Assembly: GCF_006539825.1 (NCBI RefSeq)
Contig: NZ_BJNT01000022.1
Location: 1-64,000, forward strand
Direction of reading: 5' to 3'
Source of the DNA: Corynebacterium variabile
GTDB lineage: Bacteria > Actinomycetota > Actinomycetes > Mycobacteriales > Mycobacteriaceae
Length of the DNA stretch: 64,000 nucleotides
In this document: in pieces, positions 25,390 to 35,690 of the stretch
Numbering within the stretch: position 1 is the first letter of the stretch
Layout: each line of letters begins with the position of its first letter
The notes under the pieces: model-generated
The model's input: the letters and a program-made list of their open reading frames with translations, nothing else
Databases searched by the model: none
Told to the model about the DNA's origin: nothing
Translations under genes and position numbers: made by a program

Positions 25390-26358
25390 GTGGCCGCTGT
25401 GAGCACCACCCGGATTCTCCTGGCCTGGCGTCCCGGCGACGGGGCCCCCGGCTCAGCCGGTGCGGACACCGCCGCCGTCGCGGCCTGGATGTCCCGTAGC
25501 GGCCCCCTGTCGATCCGCCCCGTGTGCGTCATCCCGCGCATCTGGCCGGAGAGCTCCGGTGGCGGCGGTGCCGCCGACCCGGACATCCTGGACAGGGTCA
25601 CCGACTGGGCACACGCCGAGACCGCCGCCTGCCTGGAGGACGCCCGCACCGCGCTCCGCGACGCCGGCGTCCCCGAGGGATACATCGACACCGGCGCCTC
25701 CGGCTCCGACGGGACGGACGCACCGCTGGTCAACCATTCCGAGACCACGGCCCTGATCACCGCCGCCACCGACTTCGGCGCCGAAGTGATCCTCATCGGT
25801 TCCCGTGACGACGCCCCCGAGGGGCACTTCCGGGCCGGTGCTACGGCAGATGCCCTGCTGCACTGCTCTCCACTGCCGGTGCTCGTCGCACCGCACCTGC
25901 CGACCCTGTCGAGCCATGGTGTCACCCGGGTGAGCTGTGCCTACGTGGATACCGAACAGTCCCAGCAGGCGCTGCGCCATGCCGCGGACCTCGCCACCCG
26001 TTGTTCGGTGCCGCTGCGTCTCGTGGCCTTCAGCCCGGTCGGCGCGACGATGTACCCGACCCGCGTCCCCCTGCCCGACAGCGCTGATGCGCTGGAGCGG
26101 TGGCGGAGCCAGGCGGAGGCCATCCTCGACCGCGGCCGGAACCGGGCGCTGGAGCGTCATCCCGGGCTGGAGGTCCAGACCGGGGTCGGTGTCGGCGACG
26201 ACTGGGCCGGAGCCATCGGTGACCTGCGGTGGAAGAAGGGCGACCTGCTGGTCGTCGGTTCCTCCGTCCTCGGTTCCTTCAACCGGGTCTTCATCGGCCC
26301 GTCCACGAACCAGATCCTGCGGCATTCGCCCGCGCCGGTGTTCGTCAGTGCCGTCTGA
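25390..26358 (+). CDS. Tandem-domain universal stress protein
   Basis: A 322-residue protein with two UspA domains. The first ends with VILIGSRDDAPEGHFRAGATADALLHCSPLPVLVAP. The second has GDLLVVGSSVLGSFNRVFIGPSTNQILRHSPAPVFV, which retains the ATP-binding G-2x-G-9x-G(S/T) pattern only approximately. It begins 3 nt after the malR stop, so the two form an operon. GTG codons at 25390 and 25399 are both possible starts. Confidence 0.88.
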   Translation: MAAVSTTRILLAWRPGDGAPGSAGADTAAVAAWMSRSGPLSIRPVCVIPRIWPESSGGGGAADPDILDRVTDWAHAETAACLEDARTALRDAGVPEGYIDTGASGSDGTDAPLVNHSETTALITAATDFGAEVILIGSRDDAPEGHFRAGATADALLHCSPLPVLVAPHLPTLSSHGVTRVSCAYVDTEQSQQALRHAADLATRCSVPLRLVAFSPVGATMYPTRVPLPDSADALERWRSQAEAILDRGRNRALERHPGLEVQTGVGVGDDWAGAIGDLRWKKGDLLVVGSSVLGSFNRVFIGPSTNQILRHSPAPVFVSAV

Positions 26359-26431
26359 CCGCAGTCTGACCGCTGTCTGACGTCCACTGACCGCCTGTGA
26401 TCGCTGCAGTCGCCTGCGTTACGCTGGAACC

Positions 26432-26770
26432 ATGGATTCGATGGACAGTTCCGAGGACCTGATCTCCCATCTGGAGCAGGAGGACCACCGCGCCACCGTC
26501 CGGTTGGCGTGGCGGTTGGGTCTCGGCGTGCCTGTCCTCACTCTGCTGACGCTGCTCGTCTTCTGGCTGATCACCGGCGATTCTGCGGCGACCCACATCG
26601 CCCCGATCGTCGTGGCTTTCGTGGGTGCGGTGGGGACCTGTGTGATCACCAGCCGCAAGTGGAGCCGCTACCACGCCTGGGCGCCGCTGATGGGCGCCGT
26701 GTGGGCGCTGGTGCCGTGGTTCCTCCTGGTCGCCACAAGCCTGCTGCCGAAGCTCATCCTGGGGGACTGA
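26432..26770 (+). CDS. Small membrane protein, three predicted helices
   Basis: A 112-residue protein. An acidic, charged N-terminus (MDSMDSSEDLISHLEQEDHR) is followed by hydrophobic helices at about 29–48, 55–72 and 84–107, which predicts an integral membrane protein. I do not recognise the family. TACGCT at 26420–26425 lies 6 nt before the ATG (leaderless). A long frame on the opposite strand runs through it, but only because the neighbouring gene lost its stop by frameshift. Confidence 0.7.
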   Translation: MDSMDSSEDLISHLEQEDHRATVRLAWRLGLGVPVLTLLTLLVFWLITGDSAATHIAPIVVAFVGAVGTCVITSRKWSRYHAWAPLMGAVWALVPWFLLVATSLLPKLILGD

Positions 26771-26954
26771 CGGGCAGGGCCCTACGCGCCACCCAGTACA
26801 AATGTTCACCTCTGAGGGACACGCGCCCTGAAGTTGTGCGTGACGCCCCGGGATCGTGTCGAATGAATGTCGTTCACCCGACAAGACCCCAGGGCACCGG
26901 ACCCGAACCGAGGGCGGCGGGGACGGTAGACCTCTCGTCAGACCGCGTGTCAGA

Positions 26955-27958
26955 TCAACCCAGCCGGTCAAGCGCCTTCCTGATCCACCCCGGAGCTCCA
27001 GCACCTTGTCAGCGTCCTTCAGATTCCCGGCGGTCACCCGGAATACCGTGTCACCGCGGTGCTGCAGGCCAGCGAACACCTCCGAATCATGGTCCCGCTG
27101 CTCTTTCTGCAGATGATGCGCCCCGTCGTAGAAGAGGTAGATCCCGTGCTCCTCCCACCCCAGATCGACCGTGGTCAACAGTTTCCCGTTCTCGCGGAAC
27201 ACCGGGATCTGACTGCGGAGCCCGGGTGCGAGGTCCCCCACCACCAACCGGTGAAGGGTCTCCGGCGGCGATTCAGCCCCCACATCCGTGAAGCCGAGCA
27301 CAGCAGCTGCGGTCTCCGCCGACAGTCCCGCCGCCACCAGCGGTCCCGCACTTCCCACTGCCACGGCGCCCCAGGCCTGATGGAAATGGTCACTGACCTG
27401 TACTGATCTGATGAACGTCGGCGTGAGATGCAATCTCACCGTGATGAGGTCGGGTATTCTCCAGCGTCTGCTGCGGTCAGCATCCGTCTCTGCCGTCGCC
27501 ATGAGCATCCTGGCCAGAGTGGTGGCAGGGTCCGTGGCCCGATGATCCGGGCACGTCGGGTCCAGTGACAGTGCCGCCCGACGGTAGGTTTCGAGTTTCC
27601 GTGTCCTCGTCAGCCTGACGTGCGGAGGAGCCGAGGTTGTGTCCGCACCGTTCGGCACCAGGAACTCCAGGGACTCTTCCTCGACAAAGTGGGTCATCCC
27701 GTACTGGAGCCCGGCGGGGATGCGTCTCTCCCCGCGGTAACCGGTGGCTGTCATTTCCGGCAGCAGTGTGTCCACATGGACGAACACCCCATGCTCTGCG
27801 TTGACGAAGAACTTCCGGATCCGGGCCCGGGTGACGCCGGCTGCCTTCAGGTCAGACCTGGTCACAGGCCGGTATCCGGGGAGCTCCCTTGCGTGTGTCG
27901 CCCGCTTCCGTATGCGCTCCCGGTACCGGTCCGTCACCTCGCATTCCCGCTCCGGCAT
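26955..27958 (-). pseudogene. AbiEi-N / DUF559-type protein, frameshifted near its 3' end
   Basis: The product resembles the large actinobacterial family with an AbiEi-like winged-helix N-terminus (HARELPGYRPVTRSDLKAAGVTRARIRKFF) and a C-terminal DUF559/Vsr-like nuclease fold (SPPETLHRLVVG … VDLGWEEHGIYLFYDGAHHLQKEQRDHDSEVFAGLQHRGDTVFRVTAGNLKD). Family members end in a helix like (I/V)R(K/R)AL..(R/L)G followed by a stop. That ending (PGWIRKALDRLG, stop at 26955) exists only in another frame. Adding one base near 26991–26994 restores it. Without it the frame runs on to 26345 through unrelated sequence. The start is uncertain: 28027, 27958 and 27937 are all possible. Confidence 0.7.
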
Positions 27959-28098
27959 CAGACATGCATATGAGTCGACGTTCCCGTTCTCGCCGGCGGT
28001 TCCCCCACCGTATCCCCCGATACTCATAGGAGAAGTGTGCCACAGGTTCGCCGGCCGGAACAGAGCGGACGCCCGACCGCCCTGGGAACATGCCCAGC

Positions 28099-28149
28099 GC
28101 CCTGGGTTTGTGTCGCTCACAGACGGTGAAAACGACACAAACCCAGGGC
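28099..28149. terminator. Long perfect hairpin downstream of leuS
   Basis: A 17-bp perfect inverted repeat (GCCCTGGGTTTGTGTCG / CGACACAAACCCAGGGC) with a 17-nt loop lies 111 nt beyond the leuS stop. A further copy of the arm (AACCCAGGGC) is at 28160–28169. No T-tract follows on either strand, so it may be an attenuated terminator, an RNA-stability hairpin or a repeat element. Confidence 0.5.
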
Positions 28150-28259
28150 AGAGAGACCGAACCCAGGGCGGCGCAACAGCTGTGTCGGGGAGGGGCCCGG
28201 CGAACAGGACTGCGGGGAACAACGTGGGGCCGACAGGGGCACCCCAGGACCCCCGCGGA

Positions 28260-31109
28260 CTACTTGGCGACGATATTGACCATCTTGCCGGGGACCACGA
28301 TGATCTTCACGATGTTCCTGCCCTCGGTGTGGGCGACAACGTTCGGCTCGGCCAGGGCGGCCGCCTCGATGGCGTCACGCGTAGCGTCCACCGCGACGGT
28401 GATGCGGCCACGGACCTTGCCCATGACCTGCACCGGCAGCTCGACCGAGTCGTCGACCAGCCACTTCTCCCCGAAGGTCGGGAAGTCGGCGTGGGCCAGC
28501 GATCCCTCGTGGCCCAGTCGGGTCCACATCTCCTCGGCGATGTGCGGGGCGACCGGGGCCAGCATGAGCGCCAGCGGCTCGACCGCGTCACGCGGCACGG
28601 ACGCACCGGCGTAGGCCTTGGTGAGGTAGTTGACGTACTCGATGAGCTTGGCGACGGCGGTGTTGTCCCGTAGGTTCGCGTAGTCGTCACGCACGCCGGC
28701 GACGGTACGGTGCAGGGCACGGTTGTCGTCGTCGGTGAGAGCGGTATCGGCGACCGCAGCGTCCCCGGTCGCCTCGTCGACGGCCAGACGCCAGGCACGC
28801 TGCAGGAAACGCTGCGCACCGACGACGTCCTTCGTCGCCCAGGGGCGGGAGGTGTCCAGCGGACCCATCGACATCTCGTAGACACGCAGGGTGTCTGCAC
28901 CGTAGTTGTCGCAGATCTCGTCGGGGGAGACGGCGTTCTTCAGGGACTTGCCCATCTTGCCGTACTCCTGGTTGACCTCCTCTCCGTTGTAGAAGAACCT
29001 GCCGTCCTTCTCCTCGACCTCGGCGGCAGGCACGTAGACGCCACGGGCGTCCGTGTAGGCGTAGGCCTGGATGTAGCCCTGGTTGTAGAGGCGGTGGTAC
29101 GGCTCGTAGGAGCTGACGTGGCCCAGGTCGAAGAGGACCTTGTGCCAGAAGCGGCTGTACAGCAGGTGCAGCACGGCGTGCTCCACGCCACCGACGTAGA
29201 GGTCCACGCCGCCGGAGGGCATGCCCTCCCGCGGGCCGGTCCAGTACTTCTCGTTCTCGATGTCGACCAGCGCATCCGAGTTCGTCGGGTCGATGTAGCG
29301 CAGCTGGTACCAGGAGGAACCGGCCCACTGCGGCATGACGTTCGTGTCGCGCCAGTAGGTCTGCTCGCCGTCGCCCAGGTCGAGGCGCACCTCGACCCAC
29401 TCCTTCGCCTTCGCCAGCGGCGGCTGGGGCTCGGTGGAGGCGTCGTCCGGGTCGAAGCTGACCGGCTTGTAGTCCTCGACCTCGGGCAGCTCGACCGGCA
29501 GCATGGACTCGGGCAGCGCGTGGGCCACACCGTCGGCGTCGTAGACGATGGGGAAGGGCTCGCCCCAGTAGCGCTGGCGGGCGAAGAGCCAGTCGCGCAG
29601 CTTGTACTGGATCTTCTCCTCGCCGACGCCCTGCTCCGCGAGCCAGGCGATGGTCGCCTCGATGGCCTCGGCCTTGGTCTTCCCGTCGAGGGACAGACCG
29701 CGGTCGTTGGTGGAGTTCACGAGGACGCCGTCGCCGGTGTACGCGGCGTTCTGCACGTCATCCCCGCCGGACACGACCTCGTGGATCGGCAGGCCGAAGA
29801 CGGTGGCGAACTCGTGGTCACGGTCGTCGTGGGCGGGCACGGCCATGATCGCGCCGGTGCCGTAGCCGGTCAGCACGTAGTCGGCGATGAAGACGGGGAC
29901 CTGCGCGCCGTTGACCGGGTTGGTCGCGTACGCGCCGGTGAAGACGCCGGTCTTCTCCTTGTTCTCCTGACGCTCCAGGTCGGACTTCGCGGCGATGGCC
30001 GTCCGGTAGGACGCCACGGCGTCCTTCGGGGAGGCCTGACCGTAGGTCCAGGCCGGGTTGGTGCCCTCGGCGTAGGGGGCGTCGGTGACCAGGGCGTCCA
30101 CCAGCTCGTGCTCGGGGGCCAGGACCATGTAGGACGCACCGAACAGGGTGTCCGGGCGGGTGGTGAACACCCGGATCCGGGCCTCGGACTTGGGTGCGGC
30201 GAGTTCGACGGCGAAGTCGACCTCGGCACCGCGGGACCGGCCGATCCAGTTGCGCTGCATGGACTTGACCTTCTCCGGCCAGTCCAGGTCGGCGAGGTCG
30301 TCGATGAGACGGTCGGAGTAGGCGGTGATGCGCATCATCCACTGCGACAGGCGCTTGCGGAAGACGGGGAAGTTGCCGCGCTCGGAGCGTCCGTCCGCGG
30401 TGACCTCCTCGTTCGCGAGCACGGTACCCAGGCCCGGGCACCAGTTCACGGTGGAGTTCGAGCGGTAGACCAGGCGGTGCTCGTCGAGCGCCTCCTGCTG
30501 CTGCTTCGGGGTGAGGTCGGCCCAGGCGGTGCCGTCGACGCCCTCGGCGATGAACTTCTCCTCGAGTTCGGCGATGGGACGGGCCTTCTGGGCGTCCGTG
30601 TCGAACCAGGAGTTGTAGATGCGCAGGAAGATCCACTGCGTCCACCGGTAGAAGTCGGTGTCGGTGGTGGCGATGACGCGGCGACGGTCGTGGCCCAGGC
30701 CGAGGCGGCCGAGCTGACGCTCCATGTTGTCGATGTTCGCCTGGGTGGTGGTGCGCGGGTGGGTACCCGTCTGCACGGCGTACTGCTCGGCGGGCAGGCC
30801 GAAGGCGTCGTAGCCGAGCGTGTGCAGGACGTTGCGGCCCAGCATGCGGTTGTACCGGGCGTAGACGTCCGTGGCGATGTACCCCAGGGGGTGGCCGACG
30901 TGCAGGCCGACACCCGAGGGGTAGGGGAACATGTCCTGGACGAAGAGCTTGTCGTCCGGCAGCGTCTGATCCGGGTCAGCGAGGTCCCCGACGGGGTTGG
31001 GGGCGTTGAAGGTGCCCTGCTCCCGCCAGGTGTTCTGCCAGCGGGCCTCGATGTCGCCGGCGAGCTCCGGGGTGTAACGGAAGGGGGTGGACTCGCTGGA
31101 ATTACTCAT
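28260..31109 (-). CDS. leuS: Leucyl-tRNA synthetase
   Basis: A 949-residue class Ia synthetase that charges tRNA-Leu. The HIGH-type motif is [14 protein letters not shown] near residue 75. The CP1 editing domain follows, with [19 protein letters not shown]. The signature KMSKS appears as KMGKSLKN, and the anticodon-binding domain and the C-terminal domain ([11 protein letters not shown] … [18 protein letters not shown]) end the protein. TACAAT (31123–31118) is 8 nt upstream of the ATG, which suggests leaderless transcription. It is divergent from an SdpI-like gene across 28 bp. Confidence 0.98.
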   Translation of the reverse strand: MSNSSESTPFRYTPELAGDIEARWQNTWREQGTFNAPNPVGDLADPDQTLPDDKLFVQDMFPYPSGVGLHVGHPLGYIATDVYARYNRMLGRNVLHTLGYDAFGLPAEQYAVQTGTHPRTTTQANIDNMERQLGRLGLGHDRRRVIATTDTDFYRWTQWIFLRIYNSWFDTDAQKARPIAELEEKFIAEGVDGTAWADLTPKQQQEALDEHRLVYRSNSTVNWCPGLGTVLANEEVTADGRSERGNFPVFRKRLSQWMMRITAYSDRLIDDLADLDWPEKVKSMQRNWIGRSRGAEVDFAVELAAPKSEARIRVFTTRPDTLFGASYMVLAPEHELVDALVTDAPYAEGTNPAWTYGQASPKDAVASYRTAIAAKSDLERQENKEKTGVFTGAYATNPVNGAQVPVFIADYVLTGYGTGAIMAVPAHDDRDHEFATVFGLPIHEVVSGGDDVQNAAYTGDGVLVNSTNDRGLSLDGKTKAEAIEATIAWLAEQGVGEEKIQYKLRDWLFARQRYWGEPFPIVYDADGVAHALPESMLPVELPEVEDYKPVSFDPDDASTEPQPPLAKAKEWVEVRLDLGDGEQTYWRDTNVMPQWAGSSWYQLRYIDPTNSDALVDIENEKYWTGPREGMPSGGVDLYVGGVEHAVLHLLYSRFWHKVLFDLGHVSSYEPYHRLYNQGYIQAYAYTDARGVYVPAAEVEEKDGRFFYNGEEVNQEYGKMGKSLKNAVSPDEICDNYGADTLRVYEMSMGPLDTSRPWATKDVVGAQRFLQRAWRLAVDEATGDAAVADTALTDDDNRALHRTVAGVRDDYANLRDNTAVAKLIEYVNYLTKAYAGASVPRDAVEPLALMLAPVAPHIAEEMWTRLGHEGSLAHADFPTFGEKWLVDDSVELPVQVMGKVRGRITVAVDATRDAIEAAALAEPNVVAHTEGRNIVKIIVVPGKMVNIVAK

Positions 31110-31117
31110 GGCTGCTC

Positions 31118-31130
31118 ATTGTAATAGACT
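31118..31130. promoter_or_regulatory. Back-to-back −10 elements of leuS and the SdpI-like gene
   Basis: TACAAT on the minus strand (31123–31118) and TAGACT on the plus strand (31125–31130) are one nucleotide apart. Each lies 7–8 nt from its start codon (31109 and 31138). Polymerase could not occupy both promoters at once, so the two genes probably compete for transcription. Confidence 0.55.
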
Positions 31131-31137
31131 GCTGGTC

Positions 31138-31749
31138 ATGATCGTTCTCTCTGTCCTGCTGTTCGTCCTCGGTATTGCGGTGCTGGTCACCGGTCTGATG
31201 GGGCTGACGGGGACGCTGCCGGGCAACAGGTGGGTGGGTCTGCGCATCCCGGAGGTCCGCAAGTCGAAGGACATGTGGGTCACCGGCCACCGCATCGCCG
31301 GACCGTTCTGGACCGGTGCGGGTGTCGCCCTGCTGCTCAGTGGGCTGGTCAGCCTGCAGGGTGGCTGGCTGTGGGTCGTCGCCGGTGTGCTGGCCATCGG
31401 CGCTCTGGCACTGATCGGCATCGGTGCGGCGAATGGGGCGCACATCATGGCGCAGATCGACCTGCGCAAGGGCCAGGAGGCCGAGCAGCAGCGTGCTGCG
31501 GCCGGCTGCTGCTCCTCGGGGAACAACGCTCCTGCCGCGTCTGAGGACGCCAGCCTGGTCATCCCGCCGGCGAATGGCGCCACCGGAGTGGTCTCCCCGG
31601 CCGGTGACTCCTGTGGCGGATCCTGCGGGGACTGCGGCGCCTGCGACCACGGTGACGACGACCTCTCCGGGACCACCACCTCTCTGAGCGCCCCGAAGCT
31701 CGACCTGGACGCCGCCCGGCGCGCCATGGCCGCCCGGGACGGGAAGTAG
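31138..31749 (+). CDS. SdpI-family membrane protein with Cys-rich tail
   Basis: A 203-residue protein. Residues 1–105 form three hydrophobic helices with the SdpI/YhfL signature between the first two (LPGNRWVGLRIPEVRKSKDMWVTGHRIAGPFW); B. subtilis SdpI is an immunity protein against SdpC toxin. The C-terminal 85 residues are disordered, with a Cys-rich patch (DSCGGSCGDCGACDHGDDD) and an earlier CC pair that could bind metal. The ATG at 31138 is chosen because TAGACT lies 7 nt upstream and the family begins here. Confidence 0.8.
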   Translation: MIVLSVLLFVLGIAVLVTGLMGLTGTLPGNRWVGLRIPEVRKSKDMWVTGHRIAGPFWTGAGVALLLSGLVSLQGGWLWVVAGVLAIGALALIGIGAANGAHIMAQIDLRKGQEAEQQRAAAGCCSSGNNAPAASEDASLVIPPANGATGVVSPAGDSCGGSCGDCGACDHGDDDLSGTTTSLSAPKLDLDAARRAMAARDGK

Positions 31750-31843
31750 GGCGCAGCCCCGGCACTGCCTGCAAATCCACGGTCGAGGTGCCTGCAAATC
31801 CACGGCAGTGAGCTGGGAAAGCCGCCGAACTCCGGGACCCCCG

Positions 31844-34141
31844 CTACGCCAACGCGGTCACCCGGAGCCGGAGGGCGTTGAGGATGACGCTCACCGAGGA
31901 CAGCGCCATCGCGGCGGCGGCGAGCATGGGGGAGAGCAGGATGCCGGAGAAGGGGTAGAGCACACCGGCGGCCACCGGAATCCCGATGGCGTTGTAGATG
32001 AACGCGAATACCAGGTTCTCCCGGATATTGCGCATCGTGGCGTGCGACAGACTCCGGGCCCGGGCGATGCCGCCGAGGTCACCCGAGAGCAGGGTGATCC
32101 CCGCACTCTCCATTGCGACATCGGTGCCGGTGCCCATGGCGAGGCCGACCCGTGCGGCAGCGAGGGCGGGCGCGTCATTGACACCGTCGCCGGCCATGGC
32201 GACGGTGCGCCCCTGATCGGTGAGGTCATTGACCACGGACGCCTTGTCCTCGGGCTGGACATCGGCGTGCACCTCGTCGATGCCGAGCTTCCGTGCGACA
32301 GCCTCGGCGGTGGTGCGGTTGTCACCGGTGAGCATGACGACGCGCACCCCCTGGTCATGCAGTGCCGCGAGAGCGCCGGGCGTGGTCTCCTTGACCGGGT
32401 CGGCGATGGCGAGGATCGCCTCGACCTCCCCGTCGACGGCGAGAAAGACCGCGGTGGCACCGTCGGCTCGCAGCTCATCGGCACGGGACTGGAGCTCATC
32501 TGCACCGCCTGCGGAGGCACCGACGAAAGTGAGGTTGCCGACCTTCGCCTCATGTCCGTCGACGGTCCCGCTGACACCACCGCCGGCGTCAGAGGTGAAG
32601 TCCGTGATCTCGGGGACGGTCAGGTCAGCGTCCTTCGCGGCAGCGACGACCGCGACACCCAACGGATGCTCGGAGGAGGACTCCACCGCCGCGGCAACAC
32701 GCAGGGCGTCCTCCCTGGTCAGGGAACCGGTGAGCACCACATCGGTGACCGCGGGACTGCCCTCGGTGAGGGTGCCGGTCTTGTCGACGACGACGGTGTC
32801 CACCTTCTCCATCGCCTCCAGGGCCTGCGCGTCCCGGATGAGGACGCCTTCCCTGGCACCGCGTCCCACCCCGACCATGATCGACATGGGTGTGGCCAGG
32901 CCCAGGGCACACGGGCAGGCGATGATCAGCACGGACACTCCCGCGACCAGCGCGTGGGTCAGGCGGGGGTCGGGACCGACGAGCAGCCAGACGACGACCG
33001 CGACCAGGGCGATGGCGATGACTGTGGGCACGAAGACCGCGGAGACCTTGTCCACCACCGACTGGATCGGGGCGCGGGACCGCTGGGCGTCCGCGACCAT
33101 GTCGACGATCCGGGAGAGCATGGACTCCGCACCGAGCTTGTCCGCACGGACCAGCAGCGTCCCGGAACCGGCGACGGTACCGCCGACGACCTCGTCACCC
33201 TGTGCCTTGGTGACCGGCAGCGATTCGCCGGTGACCATGGACTCGTCGACCGCGCAGCGTCCCTCGAGCACGGTGCCGTCCACCGGGATCTTCTCTCCGG
33301 GACGCACCCGGACCGCGTCGCCGACCTGCAGGTCGTCGAGATGGACCTCGGTCTCGGTGCCGTCGTCGGCGACGCGTCGCGCGGTCGCCGGCGCCAGGTC
33401 CATGAGGGAACGGATGGCTCCGGAGGTGGATTCGCGGGCCCGCAGTTCCAGGACCTGCCCCAGCGCCACGAGGGCGACGATGACCGCGGACGCCTCGAAG
33501 TACACCTCGGGGCGGCCGTGCATGTACATGGTCTCCGGGAAGATGCCGGGGAACAGCAGCGCAAAGACGGAGTAGAGGTACGCCGCCCCGGTGCCCATCG
33601 AGACCAGGGTGAACATGTTCAGCGAGCGGTGGCGCAGTGAGTCCCACCCGCGGCGGAAGAACGGGGCGGCGGCCCAGAAGACCACCGGGGTCGCCAGCGC
33701 GAACTGGATCCACTGGGATACAGCCATCGGGATGAGGTCCTCTAAAGCGGACACGATCGGGAAGAGCATGGACAGGACCATGACCGGCACGGCGAGAGCC
33801 GCGGCGATCCAGAACCGGCGGGTCATGTCCGCCAGCTCAGGGTCGGGGCCGGTGGCGTCGCTGGCCTTCACCGGTTCCAGGGCCATCCCGCACTTCGGAC
33901 AGGTGCCGGGGCCGATCTGCCGGACCTCCGGGTGCGTCGGGCAGGTGTATTCCACGCCGTCGGATGCAGAGGTCTGCGTGGTGGGGGTGCTGTCGTGGTG
34001 CGCGTGCCCGTCGTGCCCGTGGGCATGATCGGCGCCGTCACCACCCGCCGGTTCCAGGGCCATCCCGCACGTCGGACAGGTGCCCGGGCCGTCCTGCCGG
34101 ACCTCCGGGTGCATGGGGCAGGTGTACTCCGTCGTGGACAT
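31844..34141 (-). CDS. copA: P1B-type copper-transporting ATPase with twin HMBD domains
   Basis: A 765-residue P1B-1 ATPase that pumps Cu(I), or Ag(I), out of the cytoplasm. The N-terminus has two heavy-metal-binding domains of the [11 protein letters not shown]…GTCP.CGMALEP type (residues 5–31 and about 65–91), with a His-rich linker ([11 protein letters not shown]), instead of classical CxxC HMA domains. The core has CPC in [13 protein letters not shown], the actuator TGE (VTGESLPV), the phosphorylated DKTGT, the HP motif SSEHPLG, and [10 protein letters not shown]. The start at 34141 has AAGGAGG 5 nt upstream, better spaced than the ATG one codon earlier. No copper chaperone or CsoR gene is adjacent. 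Confidence 0.95.
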   Translation of the reverse strand: MSTTEYTCPMHPEVRQDGPGTCPTCGMALEPAGGDGADHAHGHDGHAHHDSTPTTQTSASDGVEYTCPTHPEVRQIGPGTCPKCGMALEPVKASDATGPDPELADMTRRFWIAAALAVPVMVLSMLFPIVSALEDLIPMAVSQWIQFALATPVVFWAAAPFFRRGWDSLRHRSLNMFTLVSMGTGAAYLYSVFALLFPGIFPETMYMHGRPEVYFEASAVIVALVALGQVLELRARESTSGAIRSLMDLAPATARRVADDGTETEVHLDDLQVGDAVRVRPGEKIPVDGTVLEGRCAVDESMVTGESLPVTKAQGDEVVGGTVAGSGTLLVRADKLGAESMLSRIVDMVADAQRSRAPIQSVVDKVSAVFVPTVIAIALVAVVVWLLVGPDPRLTHALVAGVSVLIIACPCALGLATPMSIMVGVGRGAREGVLIRDAQALEAMEKVDTVVVDKTGTLTEGSPAVTDVVLTGSLTREDALRVAAAVESSSEHPLGVAVVAAAKDADLTVPEITDFTSDAGGGVSGTVDGHEAKVGNLTFVGASAGGADELQSRADELRADGATAVFLAVDGEVEAILAIADPVKETTPGALAALHDQGVRVVMLTGDNRTTAEAVARKLGIDEVHADVQPEDKASVVNDLTDQGRTVAMAGDGVNDAPALAAARVGLAMGTGTDVAMESAGITLLSGDLGGIARARSLSHATMRNIRENLVFAFIYNAIGIPVAAGVLYPFSGILLSPMLAAAAMALSSVSVILNALRLRVTALA

Positions 34142-34258
34142 CATCTCCTCCTTCTGCCTGCCACCATAGGCCGCACAGACGGGGACCGGCAGCGGGTCCG
34201 ACGCCGCGGGTACCGTCGCGGGTACGACAACCACACCGGATGAGGAAGAGGCTGCCCC

Positions 34259-34696
34259 ATGCGAACCATGACGATCACGAGGACCGGCACCCTGCTGGCC
34301 GTGGCGGGTATAGGCGTCGCAGCCCTGACGGGCCTGGCCGCCTGCTCCGGCGAGGAGCGCAGCGAGGAGAGCTTCTGCTCGACCGTCAACGACCACCGCG
34401 ACCAGTTCACCGCCGCGATGGACACCGTCACCTCCAGCGCCAACATCGGCGACGGCCTGAACCAGGCCGGGGACGCCTTCAACAGTCTCGGTGACATGTG
34501 GTCCGAACTGGCGGACGTCGCCCCCGAGGACATCCAGGACGATGCCGAGACCATGAACCGCGCCTTCGGCTCCGACTCCGATGAGGCCGAGGAGACCGAG
34601 CGCTCCGGTGGACCTCTCGCCGGACTCTCGGACGCCCTGGGCACCGCCCAGTCCGCGGTGAACATCAACACCTACGTCAACGAGCACTGCAGCTGA
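34259..34696 (+). CDS. Small secreted lipoprotein
   Basis: A 145-residue protein with a type II signal peptide: basic start, hydrophobic core ([14 protein letters not shown]) and lipobox LAAC with Cys at about residue 29. The mature part is acidic and helical, with conserved-looking Cys in [10 protein letters not shown] and at the C-terminus (NEHCS) that could form a disulfide. No function is recognised. The next gene, a ribokinase-like sugar kinase, begins in its stop codon. Confidence 0.8.
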   Translation: MRTMTITRTGTLLAVAGIGVAALTGLAACSGEERSEESFCSTVNDHRDQFTAAMDTVTSSANIGDGLNQAGDAFNSLGDMWSELADVAPEDIQDDAETMNRAFGSDSDEAEETERSGGPLAGLSDALGTAQSAVNINTYVNEHCS

Positions 34697-35679
34697 TGTC
34701 CACCGGCCCCGTCGTCCTCGTCTGCGGCACCGTCAACATCGACACCTTCGTCCGCGTCGACGCCTTCCCGACCGCCGGGGAGACGGTCATCGCCACACCC
34801 GGCGCGCTGTCCGACGGTGGCAACCAGGCGCTCGGCGGCAAGGGCGCGAACCAGGCCGTCGCCGCCGCGAGGTTCGCGGAGGACAGGGGGTCTGACCCGG
34901 CCGCCACCGTCCGGCTCATCGCCACAGTGGGGGAGGACGCCGCCGGCGACACCGCACTCGGCGTCCTCCAGGATGCGGGTGTCGACGTCTCCGGTGTGGC
35001 ACGCACCGCGGGCGCCCCGACCGGCCAGGCGTTCATCATGAATGACACGGCGGGGGAGAACATCATCATCGTGACCTCCGGAGCGAACACGGTGACCGAC
35101 CCTTCGTCCTGTGCCGGTGAGGAGTCCGCGGACGTCCTGCTCGCGCAGGGGGAGCTCACCCCGGAGCATTCCGCGGCGCTGCCCGCTCTCGCCGAGCGGA
35201 CCGGTGCCCGATTCGTCCTCAACCTCGCACCGGTCACCACCCGTGACCGGGCGCTTATCGCCGCTGCCGACCCGTTGATCGTCAACGAGACCGAGGCGGC
35301 GGACGTCCTCGGCGTCCCCCGGGATCTCGGACTGGACGAGGTCCTCGACGGGCTCGCCGTGGCGGTCGGACGCGGACTTGCGACAAGTGCCGTGGTGACG
35401 CTCGGGGCGCAGGGAGCGCTGGTCATCGAGGGTGACGGGGAGGATGAGCGCACGATGGTGGCGTCCCCTGCCGTCTCGGAGGCGGTGGACACCACCGGGG
35501 CCGGCGACGCTTTCGCCGGCACCCTGGCCACCGCTCTGGCACAGGGGATGGCCCTGGTGGACGCCGCGCGGTACGCCGCTGCGGCCGGGTCACTGGCGGT
35601 GCGTGCGGCAGGGGCGGCGTCCTCGTATGCGCCGGGGGACGCTGTGCGGAATCTCGCAGAAAACTGTGCTGACCGATAA
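34696..35679 (+). CDS. PfkB-family carbohydrate kinase (ribokinase-like)
   Basis: A 327-residue PfkB kinase. The N-terminal signature [20 protein letters not shown] with the preceding di-Gly is close to ribokinase, and the ATP and catalytic motif [13 protein letters not shown] holds the catalytic base Asp. Ribose is the most likely substrate given GGKGANQA, but no ribose transporter is adjacent. Its ATG overlaps the stop of the lipoprotein gene (TGATG). Confidence 0.9.
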   Translation: MSTGPVVLVCGTVNIDTFVRVDAFPTAGETVIATPGALSDGGNQALGGKGANQAVAAARFAEDRGSDPAATVRLIATVGEDAAGDTALGVLQDAGVDVSGVARTAGAPTGQAFIMNDTAGENIIIVTSGANTVTDPSSCAGEESADVLLAQGELTPEHSAALPALAERTGARFVLNLAPVTTRDRALIAAADPLIVNETEAADVLGVPRDLGLDEVLDGLAVAVGRGLATSAVVTLGAQGALVIEGDGEDERTMVASPAVSEAVDTTGAGDAFAGTLATALAQGMALVDAARYAAAAGSLAVRAAGAASSYAPGDAVRNLAENCADR

Positions 35680-35690
35680 GGTGTCTCACC

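Noticed and set aside
31808..33640. Long open frame antisense to the copper ATPase
   Set aside because: Shadow of copA: biased Gly/Asp/Arg composition, no Shine-Dalgarno, no recognisable motif.
34200..34230. Direct repeat CGCGGGTACCGT / CGCGGGTACGA as a copper-regulator site
   Set aside because: It does not match known CsoR or CopR sites, and a single imperfect repeat is weak evidence.
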